A stretch of DNA of 64,000 nucleotides, taken from positions 51,260 through 115,259 of the forward strand of contig NZ_JBBYXL010000016.1 in assembly GCF_039655865.1 (NCBI RefSeq), read 5' to 3'. The notes under the pieces are model-generated. The model saw only the letters and a list, made by a program, of their open reading frames with translations. It made no database searches and was not told where the DNA came from. This stretch comes from Prosthecobacter sp. SYSU 5D2 (GTDB taxonomy: Bacteria; Verrucomicrobiota; Verrucomicrobiia; Verrucomicrobiales; Verrucomicrobiaceae). The position numbers and the translations under genes are program-made. This document shows positions 43,936 through 53,208 of this stretch, piece by piece (position 1 is the first letter of the stretch; every line of letters begins with the position of its first letter).

Positions 43936-45180
43936 TCACTTCTCCCCGGCCGTTTCCACATCCGGCAAAAACACCGTCAGCAGTCCCAGCAGGGGAAGAA
44001 AGGCACAGGCAGCGAAGACAAAATTGATCCCTCGCGCATCCGCGACCGCGCCCAGAACGGCGGACCCGATGCCCGCGATGCCAAAGGCCAGGCCAAAAAA
44101 CAGTCCGGCGATCATGCCAACCTTTCCAGGCATCAGCTCCTGGGCATAGACCAGGATGGCTGAAAAAGCAGAGGCTAGAATGAGGCCGATGATCACACTC
44201 AGCAGTGCCGTCGTCACCAGACCTGCATGCGGAAGCCACAGGGAGAAAGGCGCCACGCCCAGGATGGAGACCCAGATGACCCGCTTCCGCCCGATGCAGT
44301 CCCCCACCGGCCCGCCGATGATGGTCCCTGCCGCCACGGCAAAGAGGAACATAAACAGGTAATACTGCGACTGCTGCACCGAGACCTGGAAGCGGTCCAT
44401 GAGGTAAAAGGTATAGTAGCTGGTCAGGCTGGCCAGATACACATATTTGGAGAAGATGAGCACTACGAGTACTGCCACGGCTGCCACCACTCGGCGGGTC
44501 GCCGGGCCGTCATTCACCTCACGCGCAGCGCCAGCCACCGGGGCGTGCCGCTTGTGGATGCGGTGCAGATTCCGCGCCTGCCACTGCCCCACCTGGAAGA
44601 GCACCAGCACCCCCAGCATGGCGATGACGGAGAACCACGAGAGGGCACCCTGCCCATGCGGCACAATGAACCACGCTGCCAGCAGCGGACCGATGGATGA
44701 GCCCGCATTCCCGCCCACCTGGAACAAGGACTGCGCCAACCCACGCCGCCTGCCTGCCGCCATGTGGGCGATGCGTGAGGCCTCCGGGTGAAACACCGCC
44801 GAGCCTGCCCCTACCAGACCGGAGGAGATCAGGATGGTGACAAAACTGTGCGCCTGGGAAAGAGAAATCAGCCCCACCAGCGTCATGGCCATGCCCACGG
44901 GCAATGAATAAGGCATCGCCCGCTTGTCCGTGATGTAACCCACCAGCGGCTGCAGCAGCGAGGCCGTGCATTGAAAGGTCAGTGTGATGAGGCCGAGCTG
45001 GGTAAAGGTCAGCCCATAGGATTCTTTAAGCACCGGATAAATGGCCGGCAGCAGGGCCTGGATGGTGTCATTCAACAGATGGGAAAAGCTGATGGCAAAC
45101 AGCAGGGCAAACACCGTCTCCGTAGCATTCGTCTGCGGCCTCACCTCAGGCGGCAGTTGCTCAATCGCAGTCTCATTCAT
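43936..45180 (-). CDS. MFS transporter (fosmidomycin-resistance Fsr-like)
   Basis: This 414-residue twelve-span major facilitator protein has the pattern FAISFSHLLNDTIQALLPA, followed by LPVGMAMTLVGLISLSQAHS and GAGSAVFHPEASRIAHMAAG, typical of the Fsr subgroup. Fsr exports fosmidomycin and related compounds in E. coli. The ATG at 45180 is preferred over upstream starts. It lies 65 bases downstream of an AraC-type regulator on the same strand, so the regulator may control it. Confidence 0.85.
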   Translation of the reverse strand: MNETAIEQLPPEVRPQTNATETVFALLFAISFSHLLNDTIQALLPAIYPVLKESYGLTFTQLGLITLTFQCTASLLQPLVGYITDKRAMPYSLPVGMAMTLVGLISLSQAHSFVTILISSGLVGAGSAVFHPEASRIAHMAAGRRRGLAQSLFQVGGNAGSSIGPLLAAWFIVPHGQGALSWFSVIAMLGVLVLFQVGQWQARNLHRIHKRHAPVAGAAREVNDGPATRRVVAAVAVLVVLIFSKYVYLASLTSYYTFYLMDRFQVSVQQSQYYLFMFLFAVAAGTIIGGPVGDCIGRKRVIWVSILGVAPFSLWLPHAGLVTTALLSVIIGLILASAFSAILVYAQELMPGKVGMIAGLFFGLAFGIAGIGSAVLGAVADARGINFVFAACAFLPLLGLLTVFLPDVETAGEK

Positions 45181-45245
45181 AGGACGGTGACTCTTCGCGC
45201 AAAGTCCTCCTTCCTCAATCTCCGCTCCTGGTGCTGAATGGCCTC

Positions 45246-46136
45246 TCAATGGTATTTTTCTCGGATCGCCTCTCGGAACTGTGCGGGCGTTTCTCCCACA
45301 TATCGGCGAAAAAAGCGGCTGAAGTAGGAGGGATCGTGAAAGCCTGTTTGATAGCCGATTTCCGAAACGCTCAGATCTGAATGCAGCAGCAGCCGCTTCG
45401 CATCCAGCAGCCGACGGTGGCGGATCAGCTCCCCGGCGGAGTGGCCGGTTTCTTCGTGGATGACGTCATTCAGGTGGTTCACCGTCACGCCCAGTTGCTT
45501 CGCATACGGGGCCAGCGCCTGCCATTCCCGGAAGTGATGCTCCACGGCCAGTTGAAACTGCCGGGCCAGCAAGGCGGCGCGACTGGCCTCCCGCACCGGC
45601 AGTCCGGCCGCGTCCAGGCGGCTGGCCTCAATAAATAATAGCCGCAGCAGCGCCCGCAATGCCTCCATTACGCCCCTTTGCCCGCCATCGTATTCCCGCT
45701 GCAAATCGGCAAAGAGAGCGATAATCCGGCCTGCCTCCTTCTTCTCCACCTGGAACCAGGGCGGCGCAGCAGAGGCGAAGAAAAACGGCAGCTCAAAGAG
45801 CATGCTGGGCGGCGGGGACGGATGATCAAAAAACGCCTGGGTGAAGGAAGCCACCGTACCGCGCATGGCCGCAGAGCGCGGATAGATCGTATGCACCTGG
45901 CCGGGGCCCAGGAAAAACAAGGTCACACCGCTCACGTCATATTCACGGAAGTCATGCATCAGCCGCGCCGGTCCCTGGATCAGGAACACCTGGAAGAAAT
46001 CATGGAAATGCGGGATCATCCGCGCCGGCTCCCGGCTCATGGACAGCTCCAGCGGCATCACCACCACGCCCTGCTCCCGCAGGCTGTCCTGCCCATAGTC
46101 GCTCATCTGGAGAGCAGGGATCGTGCGGCGGTTCAT
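45246..46136 (-). CDS. AraC-family transcriptional regulator
   Basis: This 296-residue protein has an N-terminal cupin sensor domain (HFHDFFQVFLIQGPARLMHD) and a C-terminal AraC DNA-binding domain with its second helix-turn-helix in SVSEIGYQTGFHDPSYFSRF. The ATG at 46136 is preferred over a TTG at 46178. The Fsr-like transporter follows on the same strand. The CACTAAT repeat copy C lies just upstream (46182-46225), so the promoter or operator is close to, or includes, that repeat. Confidence 0.88.
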   Translation of the reverse strand: MNRRTIPALQMSDYGQDSLREQGVVVMPLELSMSREPARMIPHFHDFFQVFLIQGPARLMHDFREYDVSGVTLFFLGPGQVHTIYPRSAAMRGTVASFTQAFFDHPSPPPSMLFELPFFFASAAPPWFQVEKKEAGRIIALFADLQREYDGGQRGVMEALRALLRLLFIEASRLDAAGLPVREASRAALLARQFQLAVEHHFREWQALAPYAKQLGVTVNHLNDVIHEETGHSAGELIRHRRLLDAKRLLLHSDLSVSEIGYQTGFHDPSYFSRFFRRYVGETPAQFREAIREKYH

Positions 46137-46181
46137 CCCGATACCAAAGCACAGTTTATCCAGGATTCGCCAATTCAAACT

Positions 46182-46225
46182 TCTGACATTAGTGCCTATT
46201 GCTGAGCATTAGTGGTTTAAAAATT
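46182..46225. repeat. CACTAAT decamer repeat, copy C
   Basis: This arm is the reverse complement of copy B with a short internal length difference: about 38-40 of its bases match. It reads CATTAGTGCC, TATTGCTGAG, CATTAGTGG followed by TTTAAAAA, with the same ten-base spacing. It sits in the 123-base gap between the AraC regulator start and the DUF1501 gene end. Confidence 0.8.
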
Positions 46226-46259
46226 GTTTGTGAACGAGCTTATCGAGCCACACTTATAG

Positions 46260-47609
46260 TTATGTCAAAATATCCTTTGCCACTTCCCCGGCCACATCCG
46301 TGAGCCGGAAATTCCGGCCTGCGTAGCGATACGTGAGCCGCTCGTGATTGATGCCAAGCAAGTGCAGCAGGGTCGCATGCAGGTCATGTGTGCCGATGAT
46401 CCCGGTGGCTGCGGTGTCGCCCATCTCATCCGTGCTGCCGTGTACATAGCCTCCTTTCACACCGCCGCCGACCATCCACATGGTATAACCGCCGCCGTTG
46501 TGGCCACGGCCATTGTAGATCTCATTGTCATAAACGGATCCGCGCCCGAATTCACCGCCCCAGAGAATGAGGGTATCCTTCAACATATCGCGTTGTTTCA
46601 AGTCTGCGATCAGCCCGGCGATGGGCCTGTCAATGGACCGGCACTGGCGGCCCAGGTTCTCGCGCAGGCCGTTGTGATGATCCCATCCGGGTGAGGTGAG
46701 CTGGATAAACCGCACCCCTTTTTCCGCCATGCGGCGGGCCATCAGGCACTGCGTGCCAAAGCGTTCCGTGTCACCATCATTCAGGCCATACATCTCGCGG
46801 ATGTGCTCCGGCTCCTTGTCCAGATCCAGCGTCATCGGCACAGACGTCTGCATCTTATAAGCCAGTTCATAGGACTGGATGACGCCTTCAATCTCCGGGT
46901 TGCCCGGCACCTGGCCGGACAGCCGGCGGTTGGCTTTTTGGATGAAATCGATCTGCCTTTTCTGGTCCGCATCGGACAGGCGGGTATTGGCCAGATGCGC
47001 TACCCCGCCGCCGCTGGTGTTCAGCCGGGTACCTTGAAAACTGGCGGGCAGAAAGGCGGAGCCGTAGTTCATCGCGCCGCCATTGTCGGCGATGGGATTG
47101 ATGGTGACAAAACCGGGCAGGTCTTCCGCTTCCGAACCGAGACCATACACCACCCAGGCCCCCATGGACGGCCTGACAAAGGATTCGCTGCCAATGTGCA
47201 GCGCCACCGTGGCCATCTGATGCGCATTGGTGGCCGTCTTCATGCCATTGAGCACGCAGAGACTGTCGGCATGTTTGGCCAGTTCGGGAAAAGCCTCGGA
47301 GATCATCAGGCCGCTCTGGCCGCGCGGTTTGAATTCAAACACGGACCCCATATATTTCTGCAGCTTCTTTTCCTGCGCGCGGACCAGTTCAGGCTTCCAG
47401 TCAAAGGTGTCCAGATGGCTGGGGCCGCCCTGCATGTACATGAAGATCACCCGTTTGGCGCGCGGGGCAAAGTGCGGGGGTTTGGGGGCCAGCGGATTCA
47501 ACGTCTTCGGCGGTGCCGCTCCTTGAGCCCACTGCTGGCTCAAGGCCTGGAAAGCCAGCCAGCCAAAACCGGCGCTGGTGTTCTGAAGGAGATGGCGGCG
47601 GGTGTTCAT
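46260..47609 (-). CDS. DUF1501 protein (Tat-exported)
   Basis: This 449-residue protein has a Tat signal (MNTRRHLLQNTSAGFGWLAF) and DUF1501, a sulfatase-like fold frequent in planctomycetes and verrucomicrobia. Motifs are MYMQGGPSHLDTFDWKPEL, FPELAKHADSLCVLNGM and ILWGGEFGRGSVYDNEIY. It typically pairs with DUF1549/DUF1553 proteins in large paralogous families. The physiological role is unknown; polysaccharide or sulfate ester processing is often suggested. It is encoded 21 bases downstream of the DUF1549 gene. Confidence 0.93.
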   Translation of the reverse strand: MNTRRHLLQNTSAGFGWLAFQALSQQWAQGAAPPKTLNPLAPKPPHFAPRAKRVIFMYMQGGPSHLDTFDWKPELVRAQEKKLQKYMGSVFEFKPRGQSGLMISEAFPELAKHADSLCVLNGMKTATNAHQMATVALHIGSESFVRPSMGAWVVYGLGSEAEDLPGFVTINPIADNGGAMNYGSAFLPASFQGTRLNTSGGGVAHLANTRLSDADQKRQIDFIQKANRRLSGQVPGNPEIEGVIQSYELAYKMQTSVPMTLDLDKEPEHIREMYGLNDGDTERFGTQCLMARRMAEKGVRFIQLTSPGWDHHNGLRENLGRQCRSIDRPIAGLIADLKQRDMLKDTLILWGGEFGRGSVYDNEIYNGRGHNGGGYTMWMVGGGVKGGYVHGSTDEMGDTAATGIIGTHDLHATLLHLLGINHERLTYRYAGRNFRLTDVAGEVAKDILT

Positions 47610-47630
47610 GGCAGCAGATCTGAACTGGGG

Positions 47631-49619
47631 TTAAAACACATAACGAAACTCCGCGCTGCCCAGCAGGGCCTGAACCAGGGTGGTCCAGCGGGCGGCCTGG
47701 TCGGGGCCTTCCAGGCTCTCCAGCAGGGCGGTCGCATCGGCAGTTTCTTCCGGCAACGGTTCGCGGCCTAACAAAAAGAGGTACAATTCGCGAATGCTTT
47801 CCGGCATATCTTTGCCCATCTCCGATGTCCGTGAGGCGATCTCTCCCGCCACATTCTCCATGAACGGACTGTTCATGAAAAACAGCGATTGCGGCGGGGT
47901 GGTGGTGACGTCGCGCTGGCCTTTGATCTGGGTGGGTCCGGGAAAGTCAAAAGTGCTGAACAGCTCGGGCACCCCATCGCGGATCACTGGCAGGTAAACG
48001 CTGCGGAAGGGATCATCCACGCCCAGGAAACTCTGGGTCACCCCCAGTCGGCCTTTGCCTCCCGTGCCGCCTACTTGGATGCCTTCAGGCCGCGCCAAAT
48101 CCAGACGGCCCGCCAGTTGCAGCAGGCTGTCGCGTAACGGTTCGATCTCCAGGCGGCGGACGTTCATGCGCCAGTGCAGCCGGTTCCCCGCATCCGGGTG
48201 CTCCGCATCAGTAGCGTTCCCGGAGGAGGAAGCCAGCCGGTAACTTCGGCTGAGCATCAGGCTGCGGATCAGCTTTTTCACCGACCAGCCGCCTTCAGTA
48301 AAACGCAGGGAAAGATGATCCAGCAACTCCGGGTGGGTGGGATCGGCACCGGTTGTGCCGAAGTCATCCACCGTCCGCACAATCCCCTCGCCAAACAGAT
48401 GCTGCCACACCCGGTTCACCATCACCCGCGCGGTCAGCGGATTCTCTGGCGAGGCAATCCACCGGGCCAGCTCCAGACGGCCTGAAGAACCAGCAGCAAT
48501 GGGCGGAAGCGGCGGCAGTCCGGGGATGGTGATCGCGCCCCGCTGCGGCGCGGCTTCACGCTCATAAGGATCACCGCCAACTGCTAGTTCGCAGTCACGC
48601 ACATCGCCGTCCACCACACCCATGCAAAAGTGAGGGTCCAGGTCGTAACGCGGCACTTTTTTGGGATTCCCCAGCGAGCGGATGTCCTCCATGGAATGCA
48701 CACCGGCGGGCAGTTTTTGTGGCGGGCCCACGGGCTCCTCTACGGCGGCGGGCAGGTCTACCAGCATCTCAGGGTCCACATACCCGGCACGGGTCAGGTC
48801 ATGGCGGTTGGCCAGGCCGGAGAGGGTGCGGCTGCTGTAAAAGATGCCTGCCAGCGCATAGTAGTCCCTCTGGCTTACCGGGTCTGTTTTGTGGTCATGA
48901 CATCTTGCGCAGCTTAATGTTAGGCCAAGAAAGGCGCGGGAGGTGACGTCCATCTGGTCATCCACCTGGTCGAGAATAAATTGTTCATAGCTGCCTTCCT
49001 GCAGGCTCAGGCTGCCAAGCGCCAGCATGCCTGTGCCGGTGATTTGATCCCGCCTTTGCGCCACGGTTTTTGCGGGCAGCAGATCACCGGCGATCTGCTC
49101 CGCAATGAACCTGTTGTAAGGCTTGTCCGCATTGAAGGAATCGATCACCCAGTCCCGGTAACGGAAGGCATACAGGAAAGGCGCGTTCCACACACGGCCG
49201 ATGCTGTCCGCATACCGCACCACATCCAGCCAGTGACGCGCCCAGCGTTCCCCAAAGCGTTCGCTTTCCAAAAAGGCGTCCACCACTTTGGCATAGGCGG
49301 CTTCATCCACGGATGGATCATTTACGAATGCCTCCACCTCCTCTTGGGTGGGAGGCAGACCGCGCAGGTCAAAGGAAGCACGGCGGATCCAGACGGCGCG
49401 CGGTGCATCGCCTACCGGCTTCAGATTTTCCTGCTCCAGCCCGGCCAGGATGAACTTGTCCAGGTCATCTCTGGGCCACTCGGCATCTTTCACTTCCGGT
49501 ACCGCCGGGCGCTGCACCGGTTGATAAGACCAGGGCACGGGATTGTCATAGTCACCCGCAGGAAGTCCCGCCGTGGTCAGCAGCAGACCAGCAAGCAGGC
49601 ATGTCCCGCAGGCTTTCAT
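47631..49619 (-). CDS. DUF1549/DUF1553 protein
   Basis: This 662-residue exported protein has a signal peptide (MKACGTCLLAGLLLTTAGLP), an N-terminal DUF1549 domain (DDLDKFILAGLEQENLKPVG, ARHWLDVVRYADSIG) and a C-terminal DUF1553 domain (NPLTARVMVNRVWQHLFGEG, then DDFGTTGADPTHPELLDHL). The block CARCHDHKTDPVSQRDYYAL has a CxxCH motif, as in the cytochrome-like PSCyt families, although a heme was not confirmed. The ATG at 49619 is chosen because it gives a signal peptide. It overlaps the pectate lyase stop by four bases. Confidence 0.92.
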   Translation of the reverse strand: MKACGTCLLAGLLLTTAGLPAGDYDNPVPWSYQPVQRPAVPEVKDAEWPRDDLDKFILAGLEQENLKPVGDAPRAVWIRRASFDLRGLPPTQEEVEAFVNDPSVDEAAYAKVVDAFLESERFGERWARHWLDVVRYADSIGRVWNAPFLYAFRYRDWVIDSFNADKPYNRFIAEQIAGDLLPAKTVAQRRDQITGTGMLALGSLSLQEGSYEQFILDQVDDQMDVTSRAFLGLTLSCARCHDHKTDPVSQRDYYALAGIFYSSRTLSGLANRHDLTRAGYVDPEMLVDLPAAVEEPVGPPQKLPAGVHSMEDIRSLGNPKKVPRYDLDPHFCMGVVDGDVRDCELAVGGDPYEREAAPQRGAITIPGLPPLPPIAAGSSGRLELARWIASPENPLTARVMVNRVWQHLFGEGIVRTVDDFGTTGADPTHPELLDHLSLRFTEGGWSVKKLIRSLMLSRSYRLASSSGNATDAEHPDAGNRLHWRMNVRRLEIEPLRDSLLQLAGRLDLARPEGIQVGGTGGKGRLGVTQSFLGVDDPFRSVYLPVIRDGVPELFSTFDFPGPTQIKGQRDVTTTPPQSLFFMNSPFMENVAGEIASRTSEMGKDMPESIRELYLFLLGREPLPEETADATALLESLEGPDQAARWTTLVQALLGSAEFRYVF

Positions 49620-51139
49620 GCACCGCCGCCTTTCGTTTTTAGCCACACACTCAAAGCGCGGACATTTTGCACAAAGGTATCGCTATGAATGACGCCGCCT
49701 TTGGGATCGGTCTTCTTGCCGTTGGCATCCCGCATCGTGCCCCGCTCATCCTTGGTTTCCGTCCACGATCCATCCGGTTTTTGCTCAGCCAGGATGCTGG
49801 CGATGTCCTTGTCCGTGGGCGGGGACGACCAGCGCTCCTTTTCTGTGCGTGGAAACACCACCGGCTCGTCACGAAAAATCTTCCGCCCAGCGGCCTCGAT
49901 GGCATCCAGCTCACTGTCCCACACCCAGCCATAATTGGAAGAGGCCTTCTTGTCGCTGTAAGTCAGCTCGAAACCTTTGCCGCCTTCGCCGCGCTCAAAA
50001 TACAGCGGCTTGTTGGTTTGCAGTTCATAGAAACGGGCCAGCCTGTTGCCAGGCAGGAGCGACTTGCGCAGGTAAGTGACGGCCTTGGCCACGGGAGGCA
50101 GATATTTCTTATCACCCGTAGCCACAGAGAGCTTCAGCAGCGCCCACATCGCAGCCTGGGATTCGCGACCGCTGACGGAGCTGGGCTCAAAGGCGCGGCT
50201 CCACACGGGTTGCATGTCCGCATTGTATTGCTGCGCCCAGGCGGGTTGCGGATCCGGCATCTGAGCGGTGACCAGGAAGTCGCCTCCGCGTCTGGCTGCA
50301 GCGAGATACTTCTCATCCTGCCGTAGCTTCCAGGCCAGCAGAAGCGTGTCCATCAGGGTGGCATGAGTGTTGTCATTGAGAACATAACAGCCGGTGAAGT
50401 CCTTCGGCCATTTGCGCGGCCAATCCGCCGGATAGTTGCCAGGTTTAATGGGATACTTGTCCGCAGGCGGGGGCGATGCCGGCCAGGTGTCAAAGCTCGC
50501 CGACCAGCCACCCGCCGGATACTGGGCATTCATGATGGCATTCAGCGCATAGTCCGCCGCTTCATGGATCTCCTCATCCTTGCCGCCTAGCGCATGGTCC
50601 ACCCGCACCAGCAGCCGCGTGGCCGCCTGGGTCACATCATCATCCACGGTGGAGTAGTTGGTGTCCTTGTGCTCCCTCTGCCGCCAGATGTGCCAGCCCG
50701 CCTCGCCCTGAGGAAACTTTTTCCGCTCAATGAGCCTCCCATCCACATCCCGGCGATAAAGCATCTTTTCCCGGCTGCGACCGTCGAAGTGCCCCGAATA
50801 ATCCCATCCGCCGGAAGTGAGTTGCGTGCGGCTCACCGCATGCGCCGCATCCACCGCCGCCTTGAGACAGGCTTCATCCTTCGTGGCCTCATACGCATCC
50901 AAAAAAGCCATCCCCACCGCCGGCGTCCCCGGCGGCTGAATCCAGATCGTGTCCGGCCCCGGACTCCCCTCTGCCTCGCGCAGCTTGAAGTCCGCGCTGT
51001 AGCGGTAAACGTAGCCGCCATGAGACGCGGCCTTGCCACGATAAAAGGTGACGGCTTTGGACAAGGCCTGACTCACTTCACCTGGCGATGTGCCATGGAC
51101 AAATGAGGGCAGCAAAAGGCCGAGAATAATAAGGCGCAT
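49616..51139 (-). CDS. Exported PL10-like pectate lyase
   Basis: This 507-residue protein begins with a short signal (MRLIILGLLLPSFVHG) and has the toroid helical fold expected for polygalacturonate lyases. Diagnostic regions are TSGGWDYSGHFDGRSREKML, STVDDDVTQAATRLLVRVDH, MNAQYPAGGWSASFDTW, and AQMPDPQPAWAQQYN, the last being typical of family PL10. It would cleave pectate by beta-elimination with a divalent cation. It is the first gene of a three-gene unit with the DUF1549 and DUF1501 genes, suggesting a pectin- or polysaccharide-use function for the group. Confidence 0.82.
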   Translation of the reverse strand: MRLIILGLLLPSFVHGTSPGEVSQALSKAVTFYRGKAASHGGYVYRYSADFKLREAEGSPGPDTIWIQPPGTPAVGMAFLDAYEATKDEACLKAAVDAAHAVSRTQLTSGGWDYSGHFDGRSREKMLYRRDVDGRLIERKKFPQGEAGWHIWRQREHKDTNYSTVDDDVTQAATRLLVRVDHALGGKDEEIHEAADYALNAIMNAQYPAGGWSASFDTWPASPPPADKYPIKPGNYPADWPRKWPKDFTGCYVLNDNTHATLMDTLLLAWKLRQDEKYLAAARRGGDFLVTAQMPDPQPAWAQQYNADMQPVWSRAFEPSSVSGRESQAAMWALLKLSVATGDKKYLPPVAKAVTYLRKSLLPGNRLARFYELQTNKPLYFERGEGGKGFELTYSDKKASSNYGWVWDSELDAIEAAGRKIFRDEPVVFPRTEKERWSSPPTDKDIASILAEQKPDGSWTETKDERGTMRDANGKKTDPKGGVIHSDTFVQNVRALSVWLKTKGGGA

Positions 51140-51163
51140 AAGCTGAAAACAGATGAGTTGGGC

Positions 51164-52786
51164 TCACTCCGCCGAGATCCTGACGCTCTTGTTGCCGTTG
51201 TCGCGGACGGCGTCCATCACACCGGTCAGGACTTTGTAAGGGACATCATCCTCGGCATTGATGATGACGGAGGCACCGGGATGCTCGGGCAGGTAGCTCT
51301 GAAGATGGCCGCGCAGACGGTTCATAGGCACTTCTTCACCTGCCACCAGGACGGTGTTTCCTTGGTTGATCACGCGGAGTTTCAGGGTTTCCTGGGAGCT
51401 GCTGCGGCCAGCCTTTTTCTCGGCGCTCTCACGGCCCCTGTCGCCATCGCGTTCACCTGTCTTGGGGCGTTCGCCATCGCGCTCACCGGTGCGGGGTTTT
51501 TCGCCGTCACGCTCACCCGTTTTGGGCCGGTCTCCATCGCGGGTGCCGGGGCGGGGCTTGTCGCCATCGCGGGGGCCTGTTTTCGGTCCGCCTTCGCGGT
51601 CGCCCATGCCGGGTTTTTTGCCGCCATCGCCGTCACGCTGGCCTTCCTTCATTTTGCTACCATCGCCTTCCCGCGGGGCCTCAGCTTTTTCATTGGGGTT
51701 GCTGGTGCGCTCACCTTCCCGGCTGCGGTCCTTGGCGGGGAGGTCCTTCTCGGCGGAGGCGCTGGCGGTGGTGAAGGCGTAACAGGTGATCACACCAAAG
51801 GCCAGTGTGAAGACGGTTTGAAGCCAGGGGCGGTTGCGGTGGGGCCGGGCGATCATGGTGATGCGTTGCAGCAGGGTGGGATGGTTGCGCACGCATGGGG
51901 CCAGTCCTGCAATGGCCGGAGGTGCAAAAAAGGTTTCCTGGATGCGGAGAAGGGTGTGTCCGTAGGACAATCGTTCGTTAGGCGAAAGCAGGCTCAGCAC
52001 GGCGGCATCGCAGCGTAGCTCGCGGTCCGACTGAAAGCGTGCGCCGATGATCCAGACGAGCGGATTGAACCAGTGCAGGGCCTGGACGGCCAGGGTGGCC
52101 CAGTTCCACAGCAGATCCCGATGCCGCACGTGCATGAGCTCATGCAGCAGCACATGGCGAAGGCTGGCTTCATCAAAACATGACTGCCAGTCCGCAGGCA
52201 GCAGCAGGCGCGGTGTGCGCAGTCCCGTGATGGCCGGTGTGCTGCCGGCAGGAAGAAGCAGAATGGACACCTGCCCGGGCACTCCCGCGAGCCGCCGGGA
52301 TTCCCTCAGCAGTGCCATGAGCTGCGGGTGATCTGCCACCGGACAAGCCAACAGTTTTTTTTCAAAACTCCGCTGCCGGCAGGCCGCAATGCCGACGACA
52401 GTTAAAACACCAGCCAGCCACAAAGCTGCCATGATCTCCATCCAGGAAACCGATGGCTCAGGCCCCGTGTCTGTGACTTTTGACGTCGTCATGGACGAGG
52501 GTGTCAGATTGGTGGGAGATGCCTCTCGAGGCAAGGCTGCTGCCTCAATTGGAGGGACTATCAAGATGGCGCTCTGCCCCCATCCGCCCAGGCCAAATCC
52601 CGCCGGAATGCAGGCGGGAAGCAGCAGCTTCAGCCCGACGAGAACCCAGAGACCCATCCGCCACGCCGGGCCAAGTCGAGGCCCTAGCACCGCCCGCAGG
52701 CCGAGCACGGCCAGGATGAGCACACTGGCTTCCAGCGAGGTGCGGAGCAGCCAGTGCAGGGCAGAATCCAAGGCGGCGGCATTCAT
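51164..52786 (-). CDS. M56 (BlaR1-like) metallopeptidase fused to an ExbD-like domain
   Basis: This 540-residue inner-membrane protein has several N-terminal spans and a zinc peptidase motif HELMH (residues 215-219) with a further Glu in DRELRCDAAVL, the M56 pattern. Another span ends near residue 340. Residues 401-450 are five exact ten-residue repeats such as PKTGERDGDR. Residues 467-540 then match the ExbD/TolR periplasmic domain (NQGNTVLVAGEEVPMNRL, VIINAEDDVPYKVLTGVMDA). Known BlaR1 proteins carry a penicillin-sensor domain instead. The BlaI-type gene lies directly upstream. The ExbD-like domain may sense envelope state or bind peptidoglycan. Confidence 0.88.
   Translation of the reverse strand: MNAAALDSALHWLLRTSLEASVLILAVLGLRAVLGPRLGPAWRMGLWVLVGLKLLLPACIPAGFGLGGWGQSAILIVPPIEAAALPREASPTNLTPSSMTTSKVTDTGPEPSVSWMEIMAALWLAGVLTVVGIAACRQRSFEKKLLACPVADHPQLMALLRESRRLAGVPGQVSILLLPAGSTPAITGLRTPRLLLPADWQSCFDEASLRHVLLHELMHVRHRDLLWNWATLAVQALHWFNPLVWIIGARFQSDRELRCDAAVLSLLSPNERLSYGHTLLRIQETFFAPPAIAGLAPCVRNHPTLLQRITMIARPHRNRPWLQTVFTLAFGVITCYAFTTASASAEKDLPAKDRSREGERTSNPNEKAEAPREGDGSKMKEGQRDGDGGKKPGMGDREGGPKTGPRDGDKPRPGTRDGDRPKTGERDGEKPRTGERDGERPKTGERDGDRGRESAEKKAGRSSSQETLKLRVINQGNTVLVAGEEVPMNRLRGHLQSYLPEHPGASVIINAEDDVPYKVLTGVMDAVRDNGNKSVRISAE
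51437..51586. repeat. Thirty-base tandem repeat inside the M56 gene
   Basis: Five consecutive 30-base units encode the ten-residue linker repeats of the M56-ExbD protein. Units are similar, not identical, at DNA level. Repeat number may vary between strains by slippage, changing linker length between the peptidase and ExbD-like domains without breaking the frame. Confidence 0.75.
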
Positions 52787-52795
52787 GGCATCAGC

Positions 52796-53200
52796 TTATT
52801 TTTTGAGATTCATCTCTGCCTCACGCAGAACTTTGCGCAGGGCTTCCAGGTCATCTTTTGACACCTGCTCCCGCTCCATCAGACCCGCCACAAATGGCGT
52901 CAGGCGACCGTCGAAGACGCGCTCCAGGAAGCTGCGGCTTTCTTCATGCTGGCATTCATCCTGGGCCACGGCGGGCGAATACCGAAACTCGCGCCCCACT
53001 GTTTCCACGGCGAGCGCTCCCTTTTCAGCCAGGCGGCGGATGAGGGTCTGGACGGTACGAGGTTTCCAGTGCAGCCGGCCTTCCAGCTCCTTCACCACCT
53101 CCGCGACGGTGCTGGCACCACGCTCCCAAAGTACCTTCATGACGGTCCATTCCGCATCGGAAATTTTAGGAGCAGGGGGAGCTTTGGGCGGGCGTGGCAT
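52796..53200 (-). CDS. BlaI/MecI-type repressor
   Basis: This 134-residue winged-helix repressor (SDAEWTVMKVLWERGASTVA, HWKPRTVQTLIRRLAEKGAL) belongs to the BlaI/MecI/CopY family, which is usually inactivated by proteolytic cleavage triggered by a BlaR1-type partner. The C-terminal dimerisation half is present. It is separated from the M56 gene by only nine bases. Two adjacent operators with the family consensus lie directly upstream (53209-53240), so autorepression is very likely. Confidence 0.93.
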   Translation of the reverse strand: MPRPPKAPPAPKISDAEWTVMKVLWERGASTVAEVVKELEGRLHWKPRTVQTLIRRLAEKGALAVETVGREFRYSPAVAQDECQHEESRSFLERVFDGRLTPFVAGLMEREQVSKDDLEALRKVLREAEMNLKK

Positions 53201-53208
53201 TTTTTGAA

